This document shows positions 6,070-14,232 of a stretch of DNA of 19,212 nucleotides, one piece after another. The first letter of the stretch is position 1. Every line of letters starts with the position of its first letter. The position numbers were made by a program, and so were the translations under genes. Location: assembly GCA_964595055.1 (NCBI GenBank), contig CAZQOV010000050.1, positions 1 to 19,212 on the forward strand. The letters are read 5' to 3'. Source of the DNA: CAYRTD01 sp964595055 (GTDB taxonomy: Bacteria > Bacteroidota > Bacteroidia > Bacteroidales > GCA-2748055). Below the pieces are notes generated by a model that did no database searches, was not told the DNA's origin, and worked only from the letters and a program-made list of their open reading frames with translations.

Positions 6070-7539
6070 TTACCTTCTCCTCTCACCTTCAAGGTAATTC
6101 GACAATGGATCGGCAGGACTGGTATTGATCGACTTCAACCATTCAATGAGGGGTTCCCGGTAATGAACATAGGTATCTACCGGAGCAGGATCATAGGAGG
6201 AAAAAGGATAATCATCACGTGAATACAAATAATTATTGGTGAGCAGGGTGTAGACTTCTTCGTCCCTGATCTCAGTACCGTCCGAAAAAAAGAAGCCGGG
6301 GATTGTGGTCATGCCTCCCATGTATATATCATCGGCAAGTGACAGGACTTTAAGTTGTTCTCCTGTGACTTCGAGCTTTACAATCGTATTTTCGAAAGGC
6401 AATAGTCCCACAATGGTAGACAGGCTTATAGGGCCTTCTTTGATATCCTGCCGGATACCTCCACCATTGGTTAAAGCAACATCTGCCTCCGGAAAGGTAT
6501 ACAACCAGGAATCACACACCATATTTCGCATTTCGGGCGATGCCTGTTCAATGGTCACATCGGTATAGCCTATTTGCTCCGATAATTCTTTATCTGTTTC
6601 CTCCTGCCAGAACTCCACAATATCCAGGATTTGGGCATCGACTCCATTTGGAGTGTTTTCAACTATCTCATATTCAATATTCATCGCGGCGGAATCATAC
6701 AAATGATAATCGAATTCTACCTTTCCGTAAGCTCTCATACCACTTCCCGTTTGCATTAAAACCACTCCATCCATCATTTCGATGTATTTCTGATGACAGT
6801 GTCCTCCTCCTATAATGCTTATCCCGTTTTCCTTCGCTACATCCACAAGATCCTTCATCTCGTCATAACAGATATGACCCAGTAGAATCAGCACCGTGGC
6901 ACCATCTTCTTTGGCCTCCCGGGCATATGTATTAATGGCATCTTCATAATCGGTAAAGCTATAATCTTCCACGTTTGCGGGAAAAGTTGATGAAGGTGTC
7001 GTCAACGAAGCCAAACCAATGATGCCTATTTTCACACCATCAATCTCTTCAATGATGTAAGGCTCCGCAAAATCGGGTATCTCATTGCTCGCTTTTTCTA
7101 CAATATTAGCAGCCAGCAGGGGAAAGCTCTGTTCTGACAGGCGTTGTTCAAGAACATTCACCTTAAAATCAAATTCATGATTGCCAATGGCTGCCGCATC
7201 ATAATCCATGGCGTTCATCACCTCCACCATGGGTTCTCCCTGAAACCAGGTGGATATGGACGGACCGGACCACATATCGCCTCCACTTAACACCAGAAAA
7301 TTGCCCGATGTGTCGAAGCCTTCCCGTTCTTTCCATTTATACATTAACCCGGGTGCCCCTCCGTATTCTTCATTCGGAGCCAGCCAGCCATGCTCGTCGT
7401 TGGTATACAAAAGAGTGATACTAACGATTGAATCAGAATCCGACCTGTTTTCCGAATTGAATTTTGCGATACCATTCTCACAACCCAATAGCAGGAATAA
7501 CAGGTAAGCGAAAAGGCCTATTTTTTCAAACTGCTTCAT
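6070..7539 (-). CDS. 5'-nucleotidase / UshA-family metallophosphoesterase lipoprotein
   Basis: 489 residues from the ATG at 7539. It starts with a lipoprotein signal peptide whose lipobox LLLGC puts the lipidated cysteine at residue 20. The calcineurin-like metallophosphoesterase domain follows with all expected metal motifs: YTNDEHG (D-x-H), LSGGDMWSG (GGD), AIGNHEFDF (GNHE), LLGHICYDE and GGHCHQ (GHxH). The C-terminal 5'-nucleotidase domain shows ALTNGGGIR and LPFENTIVKLEVTGEQL. Family members release phosphate from nucleotides, UDP-sugars or related esters in the periplasm or at the cell surface; the substrate here is not determinable. An in-frame codon at 7590 gives a longer reading, but its first 17 codons would encode the promoter, so 7539 is the better start. 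The gene appears monocistronic. Confidence 0.93.
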   Translation of the reverse strand: MKQFEKIGLFAYLLFLLLGCENGIAKFNSENRSDSDSIVSITLLYTNDEHGWLAPNEEYGGAPGLMYKWKEREGFDTSGNFLVLSGGDMWSGPSISTWFQGEPMVEVMNAMDYDAAAIGNHEFDFKVNVLEQRLSEQSFPLLAANIVEKASNEIPDFAEPYIIEEIDGVKIGIIGLASLTTPSSTFPANVEDYSFTDYEDAINTYAREAKEDGATVLILLGHICYDEMKDLVDVAKENGISIIGGGHCHQKYIEMMDGVVLMQTGSGMRAYGKVEFDYHLYDSAAMNIEYEIVENTPNGVDAQILDIVEFWQEETDKELSEQIGYTDVTIEQASPEMRNMVCDSWLYTFPEADVALTNGGGIRQDIKEGPISLSTIVGLLPFENTIVKLEVTGEQLKVLSLADDIYMGGMTTIPGFFFSDGTEIRDEEVYTLLTNNYLYSRDDYPFSSYDPAPVDTYVHYREPLIEWLKSINTSPADPLSNYLEGERRR

Positions 7540-7558
7540 TGTTTTTTTTATTTGCAGG

Positions 7559-7592
7559 CAAAGATAGAAAGAAAAGTGTACTAAATTCAAAA
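7559..7592 (-). promoter_or_regulatory. Bacteroidota-type promoter of the 5'-nucleotidase gene
   Basis: On the minus strand TTTTG (7592-7588) is followed after 21 nt by TATCTTTG (7566-7559), matching the phylum's TTTG-N19-21-TAnnTTTG primary promoter. Transcription would begin near 7552, leaving a leader of roughly a dozen bases before the ATG at 7539. This decides between the two possible starts. Confidence 0.85.
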
Positions 7593-8045
7593 GTTAATTC
7601 TGAATGGAAATTTTTGAATTACAAGCTTACCTTTAATGAAGCAAAGAGTTCTCACTTAAGCCTTTTTGATGCGCAAAATGCTTTCATTCGAAATGAATTG
7701 TGTTAAAATCCAAATAATTTTTATCATTTAATATTTCTTTCCAATCTCCCCCATTATTTGTGAGGGGGAATGTCTTCATTTTATTAACTCTTAAACCCCA
7801 TCAATACCTTCATTTTTTATTTCCGGTCCGCTTCCCTCCAAACATTCAACTCCTGGGCATAGCTAAGATATGTGGAAAAGGATAAATGAAAAAAGCGGTA
7901 AAACAAATCGCATCCGTAACATAGCAGGTATTTTAGGTTTTTACTGTGACTGTCTGAAAAAAAGCTTCTTTTATATTGTATCATCCACAACTTTAGGGAG
8001 AAATGAGTACGGTGTGCTTTACCGGAATTAATGGCCAATGGCAAT
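7593..8045. other. Intergenic region without a confident gene
   Basis: About 450 bases between the nucleotidase promoter and the beta-helix pseudogene. An 82-codon minus-strand open frame (7817-8065) overlaps the pseudogene end and has no recognisable features. A hairpin at 7747-7769 (TCCCCC / GGGGGA, 11-nt loop) lacks a T tract directly beside it and lies about 280 bases past the pseudogene stop. Confidence 0.45.
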
Positions 8046-8621
8046 TCACTCCTGCAGCTTTTCATATGCCCCTATATCATAAGCACTGCCCTGAGGCCTG
8101 CTGACTCCTTCTTTATCCGTTTCGGGAATTCCCGGAAAAAGGGTAGGTCCGGTGCCCCGGTCAATGGCAGGACTGCCCGCTTCTACATGCAACTCATCAT
8201 CAATAAATAAGGGGTCGTCGGTAATAGTATGATCTGTTCCGATAATGGTCCCCTGTCCACCCATGTATGTGTTGAAATTGTGCAGCAGGTTATAATCGCT
8301 GTAAACAGCGAAATCATCCTGACATTTCAGGAAGGCAGAGGTACCGTTACCCTGAAATATATTGTTTACCAGGTAGATATTTGCCGTATCCTTATAATTA
8401 TAATTGGCGATCCTGCATTCCACAAAGCTGTGTTCAGCTCCCATAGCTGCCCCGGGAGACACCCTGAAATTATTGTTATAGATCGCAAATCTATGATCAC
8501 GGTTAATATATTCGGAACTGTAAAACATAAGCGGACTCTCGGTGCTTAATCCGTCGAAAATGTTGTTTTTCATGAACACCGATGAGGAACCGTCAGTTCT
8601 GGTAGCTATCTTATCTCGATT
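8046..8621 (-). pseudogene. Truncated choice-of-anchor Q / parallel beta-helix protein
   Basis: The frame is open from a TGA at 8624-8622 down to the stop at 8048-8046. A GTG at 8579 could start translation, but the reading before it (IATRTDGSSSVFMKNNIFDG) is already typical beta-helix sequence, so the true N-terminus has been lost. Beta-helix turns are visible (VNNIFQGNG, YSDYNLL). The C-terminus carries the choice-of-anchor Q signature DPLFIDD, GSPAIDRG and YDIGAYE. Intact relatives are secreted proteins of several hundred residues or more with a signal peptide; here the signal peptide and most of the helix are missing, and no coding-like sequence continues upstream. Probably a non-functional remnant. 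Confidence 0.75.
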
Positions 8622-8738
8622 TCAAACCATTTATTTACAATTACCAAAGTAAAAAATTAAAGGTAGCTTTCATAATTCCTTCGGAATTAATTAATGAAAA
8701 ATACCCTTTGTTTTAACGGATTTATTTTTTTATGCCTC

Positions 8739-8746
8739 TACTTTTG
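8739..8746 (+). promoter_or_regulatory. Candidate -7 box for the gene at 8776
   Basis: TACTTTTG matches TAnnTTTG, 29 nt before the ATG. The nearest upstream TTTG (8707-8710) is 28 nt away, too far for the usual spacing, so the match is partial. Confidence 0.3.
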
Positions 8747-8775
8747 TTCAAGAAAAAATAAGGAATGAAAAAAGA

Positions 8776-9318
8776 ATGAAAAGTGTGTTAATATCCATGA
8801 TAATGATAATCGGTTCAGGCACTGCTATCTCCCAGCCAGTTTCTTATATGGCGGAATATGGTACTGAACATCCGACAGACCCAAAAGCGGAGAAGAGCTA
8901 TTTTGAGTTTTATGCAGACCATGAACTTAAGTACATTGAGGATCAGTTCGATGAGATTGATCTTTCCCTCGTAAGAAAACATAAACTCGGAGAGGAGGTG
9001 GCACTTTATCTTCATCTGTTGGATCAGGAATATACCTATGTAACAGAGGCAGCTCCGGGTTCATTTTCCGGACGGATGGTAATTCAAAAGCCAACCATAT
9101 ATAACAGTATTAACAGAATAGACAAATACTTCAGAAAACAGATCAGAAAAGGACTTGCCACCGAGGAGCAAGCCAGAAATGAGCTGATCAGGACTGCTGA
9201 AATTGCATTGATTCTTCTTCACAAAGACAGCAGTGAATTTGAGAAAGCACTCGAAAAATCCAAAACAGATGAAAAGCTATTAAGCTTGTATAGCCGTATC
9301 AAAATAAAAAAGTATTAG
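8776..9318 (+). CDS. Small secreted protein of unknown function
   Basis: 180 residues; no family recognised. The start at 8776 gives a signal peptide (about 1-19, ending AIS before QPVS), preceded by an AAGGA element at 8760-8764. The mature part is mostly charged and helical. KPTIYNSINRIDKYFRKQIR and QARNELIRTAEIALILLHKD suggest two amphipathic helices, followed by a lysine-rich C-terminus (KIKKY). It has no cysteines, no lipobox and no T9SS sorting domain, so it is expected to stay in the periplasm. It lies 118 nt upstream of susC in the same direction and could share its transcript, but a separate promoter candidate and the spacer leave that open. Confidence 0.75.
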   Translation: MKSVLISMIMIIGSGTAISQPVSYMAEYGTEHPTDPKAEKSYFEFYADHELKYIEDQFDEIDLSLVRKHKLGEEVALYLHLLDQEYTYVTEAAPGSFSGRMVIQKPTIYNSINRIDKYFRKQIRKGLATEEQARNELIRTAEIALILLHKDSSEFEKALEKSKTDEKLLSLYSRIKIKKY

Positions 9319-9436
9319 ATGCCGGGAATTTTGCAGTAAATCAATCTAAAATACTGATTTTTAAATTAATAATAAGATTAAATCTTTTTATTGTGTGATA
9401 TCTATGCTCTTTTTTACTAACCTAAATAAATGAAAA

Positions 9437-12400
9437 ATGAAAAGAAAACTGATTTTTGTATTATTGCTAATGGGAATGGGCGTTATTCTATATGCTCAGA
9501 CCATTAATGTAACGGGTCGGGTAACATCAGTTTACGGCGAAGATCTGATTGGCGTAAATGTGATTGAAAAAGGTACCGTAAATGGCACCATCACAAATGT
9601 TGATGGTACCTATTCAATAGCTGCTGACTCTTCGGCTGTCCTGGTTTTCTCCTTTGTTGGGTATAAAACCACAGAAGTGGAAGTGAATGGACAACAAGTT
9701 ATTGACGTAGAGATGGAAGAAGGAGCATACAGCCTAGAAGAGTTAGTGATTACAGCGCTTGGTATCAGTCAGGAAAAAAAGACCATCGGGTATTCCACCC
9801 AGGAGATAGATGCAGCACCCCTTTCAAAAAACAATGCCCAAAATATCGGGAATCTGCTTACCGGAACAGTCGCAGGACTCGCTGTGAATAATCCAACCGG
9901 AATGTTCCAGTCGCCTTCATTTTCACTCCGTGGAAAGTCACCCCTCATCGTTATTGATGACATCCCGGTCTCAACCGATCTTTTCGATATTAATGCAAAT
10001 GATATCGCCGAAATTACGGTACTGAAAGGTACAACAGCTTCAGCGCTTTATGGCTCTCGCGGGCGGAATGGTGCGATTCTTATCGAAACAAAAAAAGCAC
10101 AGCAAAGTGGATTTCATGTTGAAGTTTCGAACAGTACTATGGCAACAGCTGGCTTTACTGTGTTTCCAGAGACACAAACAGAATATGGAAATGGTTCTTT
10201 GGGTAAATATGAATTCTGGGATGGAAAGGATGGAGGCATTTCCGATGGGGATATGATCTGGGGTCCGAAATTTTCTGACAACCTTGAAATTCCACAATGG
10301 AACAGCCCCATTTACGATAATGTTACAGGAGATACCATTCCATGGTGGGGCGATGTTTCCGGAACAAAATATGATGATAAATCACGTTATTCCAGGGTTC
10401 CAATACCATGGGAATATCATAATAACCTGAAAGATTTCCTGCGTACCGGAATTGTTTCCACAAGCAATTTTGCTATTTCCTACAAAGATGAGAAGTTTAA
10501 CTACAGGTTTTCCGGTTCTTATACCGGTCATCGCGGACAGGTTCCCAATACAAGTTTGAATCAGGGTGGACTTAGTTTTACAAGTTCATATAAATTGAGT
10601 AATGCACTTACACTGGATGGAAAATTTTCCTACAATAAGGTTCATTCACCCAATTATCCCAGGTATGGCTACGGTCCAAGAAACCATATATACACAATTC
10701 TTATCTGGATGGGCGATGATGTAAATGGAAAAGATCTTGCCGCGCATCATTATATACCGGGACAGGAAGGATATCGTCAGGCCAATTTTAACTATGCCTG
10801 GTACAACAATGTATATTTTGCTGCTTATGAGCTTAACCAGATACATGATACCGATGTACTGAACGGTCAGCTAAAACTAGCATGGGAGCTGGCAAAAAAC
10901 CTGTATTTGCAGGGAAGGACATCAGCAGTCAGGAAAGGCAGGTTCGAAGACCGGGCGAGTCCGAAAAGCTATCTCAATTATGGTGATCCCCGGGAGGGTG
11001 ACTATAAAACATGGAACTCCGATTGGCTCACTATGGATAATGATGTTCTGCTGACCTACCGGAATCAGGTTTCTTCCAATTTCGGTTTTGCCATGAATGC
11101 CGGGGCAGCCTCCTATTATCATAAATATGCACAATACTACAATGCTACGGATGGAATCATCGTACCCTGGGTCTACAGTCTGAACAATACCAGGGGAAAT
11201 GTTAAGGCTTCAACCTATGAGATGGAGCGGGCGGTTCGAAGTATTTATGCAACCTTGGATCTGGATCTGATGGATGCTTTTTATTTAACTGTTGCTGCCA
11301 GGAATGACTGGTCATCTACCCTGCCAGCATCAAATAATTCATATTTCTATCCTTCAGCTTCCTTGAGTACCATGGTCTCGAACCTGATTGAATTACCTTC
11401 ATACTTCGACTATCTTAAGTTATATGGTTCCTGGGCGGAAGTATCCAGTGATTTGTCACCCTACAGCATTTCATCCTATTACAACAATGCAGGCAGTTTT
11501 GCCGGAAACACCATGCTTACCTACCCAGGAGGGATCATTAATCCGGATATCAAACCAGAGAAATCTACCTCTTTTGAGCTGGGAACTTCCGTATCTTTTT
11601 TGCAGAACAGGTTAAGCATGGATGTTACCTACTTTAATATCCTTGATGAAAACCAGATTATCGATCTTCCGATCACTATTTCCTCCGGATTTAACAATAG
11701 AAAGGTGAATGGGAATGAGTATACCACCAACGGATTAGAAATTGTTTTGAATATGAATCCCGTTAAGCAGGCGAATTTTAGATGGGATGCTGCAGTGAAC
11801 TGGGACAGAAGAGTAACTAAACTTACAGACATTTACGGTGAGGAAGATAAATATGGCAACTATTCGCTGAACGAACGTACCGACAACTATTATGCAACAG
11901 GCTGGATGAGAACACCAGATGGAGAATTAATTGTCTCTGAATCTACAGGTCTTCCCATCAGAGATCCCTATCCTCAGATGCATGGACATTTAGAGCCTGA
12001 TTTCAGGTTTGGATTCCAAAACAGGCTGAAATACAGAAAAATTGGCATTGATATAGATTTCGACGGGGTTTATGGCGGGCTTATGCGCTCCTTAACAGTT
12101 GAAAAGATGTGGTGGGGAGGAAAACATCCGAACTCAACGGAGTACAGAGATGCTGAATATGCTGCCGGAGAGCCTGTTTATGTGCCCGATGCAGTGAATG
12201 TAGTAAGTGGTGAACTGGTCAGGGATGTGGATGGAAATATCATTTCGGATGACCGTGTCTTTCAGGAGAATACCACAAAAGTGAACTGGCAGACCTGGGC
12301 GCAGAATTATCCTTATCGTGCCACCGTTACACAGATGGAGGATGAGCAGTTTGCCAATGTCTTCGACAGAAGTTTCCTGAAGCTCAGAAGGTTGTCTGTT

Positions 12401-12583
12401 TCCTACGATGCTTCTGAATTGATATCCATTAGAGGGTTAAAGGGATTGGAACTGACTGCTTACGGCTATAATCTTTTTATTCTGAAGAAGGCCATTATTA
12501 TTGATCCTGATTTTGGAAATGATAACAGCCTTCAGGATCCCTCTGCCAGGTACCTTGGTGGCAGTATTAGATTGACATTTTAA
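9437..12583 (+). CDS. SusC/RagA family TonB-linked outer membrane protein
   Basis: 1048 residues, within the usual SusC range. The order is: signal peptide (1-21, ending LYAQ); carboxypeptidase-D-like regulatory domain (about 23-96: VTGRVTS, LIGVNVIEKGTVNGTITNVDG, SFVGYKT); the SusC-specific junction EELVITALGISQEKK (about 100-114); a TonB-dependent receptor plug (about 125-220: LTGTVAGLAV, SFSLRGKSPLIVIDDIPV, ITVLKGTTASALYGSRGRNG); then a long beta-barrel ending ARYLGGSIRLTF with a terminal aromatic residue, as expected for BAM-assembled barrels. SusC proteins import a bound substrate through the outer membrane using TonB energy, with SusD as the hinged lid. SusD follows after 29 nt. No ECF sigma/anti-sigma pair or hybrid two-component regulator is nearby. 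Substrate is not predictable from the barrel. Confidence 0.97.
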   Translation: MKRKLIFVLLLMGMGVILYAQTINVTGRVTSVYGEDLIGVNVIEKGTVNGTITNVDGTYSIAADSSAVLVFSFVGYKTTEVEVNGQQVIDVEMEEGAYSLEELVITALGISQEKKTIGYSTQEIDAAPLSKNNAQNIGNLLTGTVAGLAVNNPTGMFQSPSFSLRGKSPLIVIDDIPVSTDLFDINANDIAEITVLKGTTASALYGSRGRNGAILIETKKAQQSGFHVEVSNSTMATAGFTVFPETQTEYGNGSLGKYEFWDGKDGGISDGDMIWGPKFSDNLEIPQWNSPIYDNVTGDTIPWWGDVSGTKYDDKSRYSRVPIPWEYHNNLKDFLRTGIVSTSNFAISYKDEKFNYRFSGSYTGHRGQVPNTSLNQGGLSFTSSYKLSNALTLDGKFSYNKVHSPNYPRYGYGPRNHIYTILIWMGDDVNGKDLAAHHYIPGQEGYRQANFNYAWYNNVYFAAYELNQIHDTDVLNGQLKLAWELAKNLYLQGRTSAVRKGRFEDRASPKSYLNYGDPREGDYKTWNSDWLTMDNDVLLTYRNQVSSNFGFAMNAGAASYYHKYAQYYNATDGIIVPWVYSLNNTRGNVKASTYEMERAVRSIYATLDLDLMDAFYLTVAARNDWSSTLPASNNSYFYPSASLSTMVSNLIELPSYFDYLKLYGSWAEVSSDLSPYSISSYYNNAGSFAGNTMLTYPGGIINPDIKPEKSTSFELGTSVSFLQNRLSMDVTYFNILDENQIIDLPITISSGFNNRKVNGNEYTTNGLEIVLNMNPVKQANFRWDAAVNWDRRVTKLTDIYGEEDKYGNYSLNERTDNYYATGWMRTPDGELIVSESTGLPIRDPYPQMHGHLEPDFRFGFQNRLKYRKIGIDIDFDGVYGGLMRSLTVEKMWWGGKHPNSTEYRDAEYAAGEPVYVPDAVNVVSGELVRDVDGNIISDDRVFQENTTKVNWQTWAQNYPYRATVTQMEDEQFANVFDRSFLKLRRLSVSYDASELISIRGLKGLELTAYGYNLFILKKAIIIDPDFGNDNSLQDPSARYLGGSIRLTF

Positions 12584-12612
12584 AAAATTTAACAGAAAAA
12601 TTATTCCATACC

Positions 12613-14085
12613 ATGAAAAAGTTATTATTCAATTTAATTTTCCTGGCGCTCATTTTCAGCTCTTGTGAAAAGCTTGAAGTTATCAATGAGAATCCTAACA
12701 ATGTTTCTCAAACTCACCCACAATTGTTGCTTACAAAAATTGAGTGGGATGCATTTCAGGTGACCGGTGTAGACCCTATGTTTGCCAGCAGGATGGTTGT
12801 CCAAACGGATGGAGAAAATACCTCTCAGTATTATAACTGGGATCGCGGTAGTTTCGGGAATTACAATCGTCTTCGTGACATTACTAAAATGATTGAAGAG
12901 GCGCAAAGAATAGAGAATCCCTCCTATGAAGCGCTGGGAAAATTCTTCAGGGCTCATTATTTCTATCATCTTAGCCTTACATTTGGAGATATCCCTTATT
13001 ATGATGCACTTAAAGGAGAAACCGACCAGATTTACGCACCGGTTTACGACACCCAAAAAGATGTCTTTTCCGGTATACTCGAGGAACTTGAGGATGCCTC
13101 TGCTTTAATCACGGATGATATCATTGAAGGAGATATTATCTATCAGGGAAATCCCGAGAAGTGGCGCAAACTGATAAACTCCTATAAATTGAAGGTTTTG
13201 CTCACCCTTTCAAAAAAGGATAATGATACGGATCTGGACGTGAAGGATCGCTTTGCCTCCGTTGTGGCTTCCGAAGCACTCCTTGGCTCCAATGAAGACA
13301 ATGGTCAGTTAGAATTTATCGACCAGCTTGGAAGTCGTTATACAGAATACAACAACAGTGCGTACGGTTCAGCAAGGTATATGGACTCCACCTTTATCCA
13401 AAAACTAAAAGAGCGGAATGATCCGCGGTTGTTTATCTATTCTGACCAAACACGCCAGGCAAAAGAAGATGGACTTGCCATCAATGATTTTGACAGCTAC
13501 GACGGAGGTAATCCGGTGGCTCCTTATGAAACGGTAAACGAAAAAGCAGCAGCAGGTCTTGTGTCAAAGCCGAATCTGCGTTATACCACAGATCCAACTA
13601 CCGAGCCACATATGATCCTGGGCTATTCGGAATTACAGTTGATCCTTGCAGAGGCTGTAGTTCGGGGATGGATTACAGGAAGTGCAAAAACACATTACGA
13701 AAACGCCGTTAAAGCTTCATTTTCATTCTACAACCAGTATGCAAAAGATTTTGCTTCTTTTGTTGATGCAGATGCTGCAGAGGAATACCTTGCCAATGAA
13801 TTGGTCGATTTTGATCAGGCCTCTACCGATGAGGAGAAGATAGAATATATTATTATGCAAAAGTATTTACAGTCATTTCTTCAGGGGGGATGGAGACCCT
13901 TTTTCGAAAAGCTCAGAACCGGCTATCCCGATTTTCCAGAACCCCAGGGTTCTCCTATTCCCTATAGATGGATGTATCCAACCAGTGAATACCAGTTGAA
14001 TGCCGAAAATGTTTCTGCAGCGATACAACGACAATTTGGGGAAGGAAATGATGACATACGGGAAATGCCCTGGTGGCTGAAATGA
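12613..14085 (+). CDS. SusD/RagB family substrate-binding outer membrane lipoprotein
   Basis: 490 residues with a lipoprotein signal (MKKLLFNLIFLALIFSSC; lipidated Cys18). It fits the SusD-like_2 branch: INENPNNVSQTHPQLLL near the N-terminus, FRAHYFYHLSLTFGDIPYY in the helical TPR-like core (about 112-130), MILGYSELQLILAEAVVRGW (about 337-356) and the C-terminal YRWMYPTSEYQLNAENV followed by a WW near the end. The protein sits on the outer surface of the outer membrane and caps the SusC barrel to capture ligand. It is the second gene of the susC-susD operon, and a strong terminator follows within 60 nt. Binding-site residues for any particular ligand cannot be read from the sequence. Confidence 0.96.
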   Translation: MKKLLFNLIFLALIFSSCEKLEVINENPNNVSQTHPQLLLTKIEWDAFQVTGVDPMFASRMVVQTDGENTSQYYNWDRGSFGNYNRLRDITKMIEEAQRIENPSYEALGKFFRAHYFYHLSLTFGDIPYYDALKGETDQIYAPVYDTQKDVFSGILEELEDASALITDDIIEGDIIYQGNPEKWRKLINSYKLKVLLTLSKKDNDTDLDVKDRFASVVASEALLGSNEDNGQLEFIDQLGSRYTEYNNSAYGSARYMDSTFIQKLKERNDPRLFIYSDQTRQAKEDGLAINDFDSYDGGNPVAPYETVNEKAAAGLVSKPNLRYTTDPTTEPHMILGYSELQLILAEAVVRGWITGSAKTHYENAVKASFSFYNQYAKDFASFVDADAAEEYLANELVDFDQASTDEEKIEYIIMQKYLQSFLQGGWRPFFEKLRTGYPDFPEPQGSPIPYRWMYPTSEYQLNAENVSAAIQRQFGEGNDDIREMPWWLK

Positions 14086-14139
14086 GGGCAGCAGGGTTTA
14101 ATGAATTATTATACCTTTTAATTTTCATAGATTAAAGTC

Positions 14140-14186
14140 AGACTGCCCCAGGAAGAGAAATTTGCTTTCTCCGGGGCAGTCTTTTC
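14140..14186 (+). terminator. Rho-independent terminator after susD
   Basis: A 10-bp perfect stem (AGACTGCCCC at 14140-14149; GGGGCAGTCT at 14173-14182) continues inward partly as GGAAGA / TTTCTCC and is followed by a T run at 14182-14185. It lies 55 nt after the susD stop and 47 nt before the PHP gene start. Confidence 0.88.
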
Positions 14187-14232
14187 AAAAGATTATCCCA
14201 TTTAGTTTCAACAACCATTAAAAATACCCAAA

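Noticed and set aside
7747..7769. GC-rich hairpin as a terminator
   Set aside because: No adjacent T tract on either strand and too far from any stop codon.
7817..8065. 82-codon minus-strand open frame
   Set aside because: Overlaps the end of the beta-helix pseudogene and shows no recognisable features.
9437..14085. Polysaccharide utilisation locus with a predicted glycan substrate
   Set aside because: No carbohydrate-active enzyme or glycan-sensing regulator is visible, so a glycan assignment would be unsupported.
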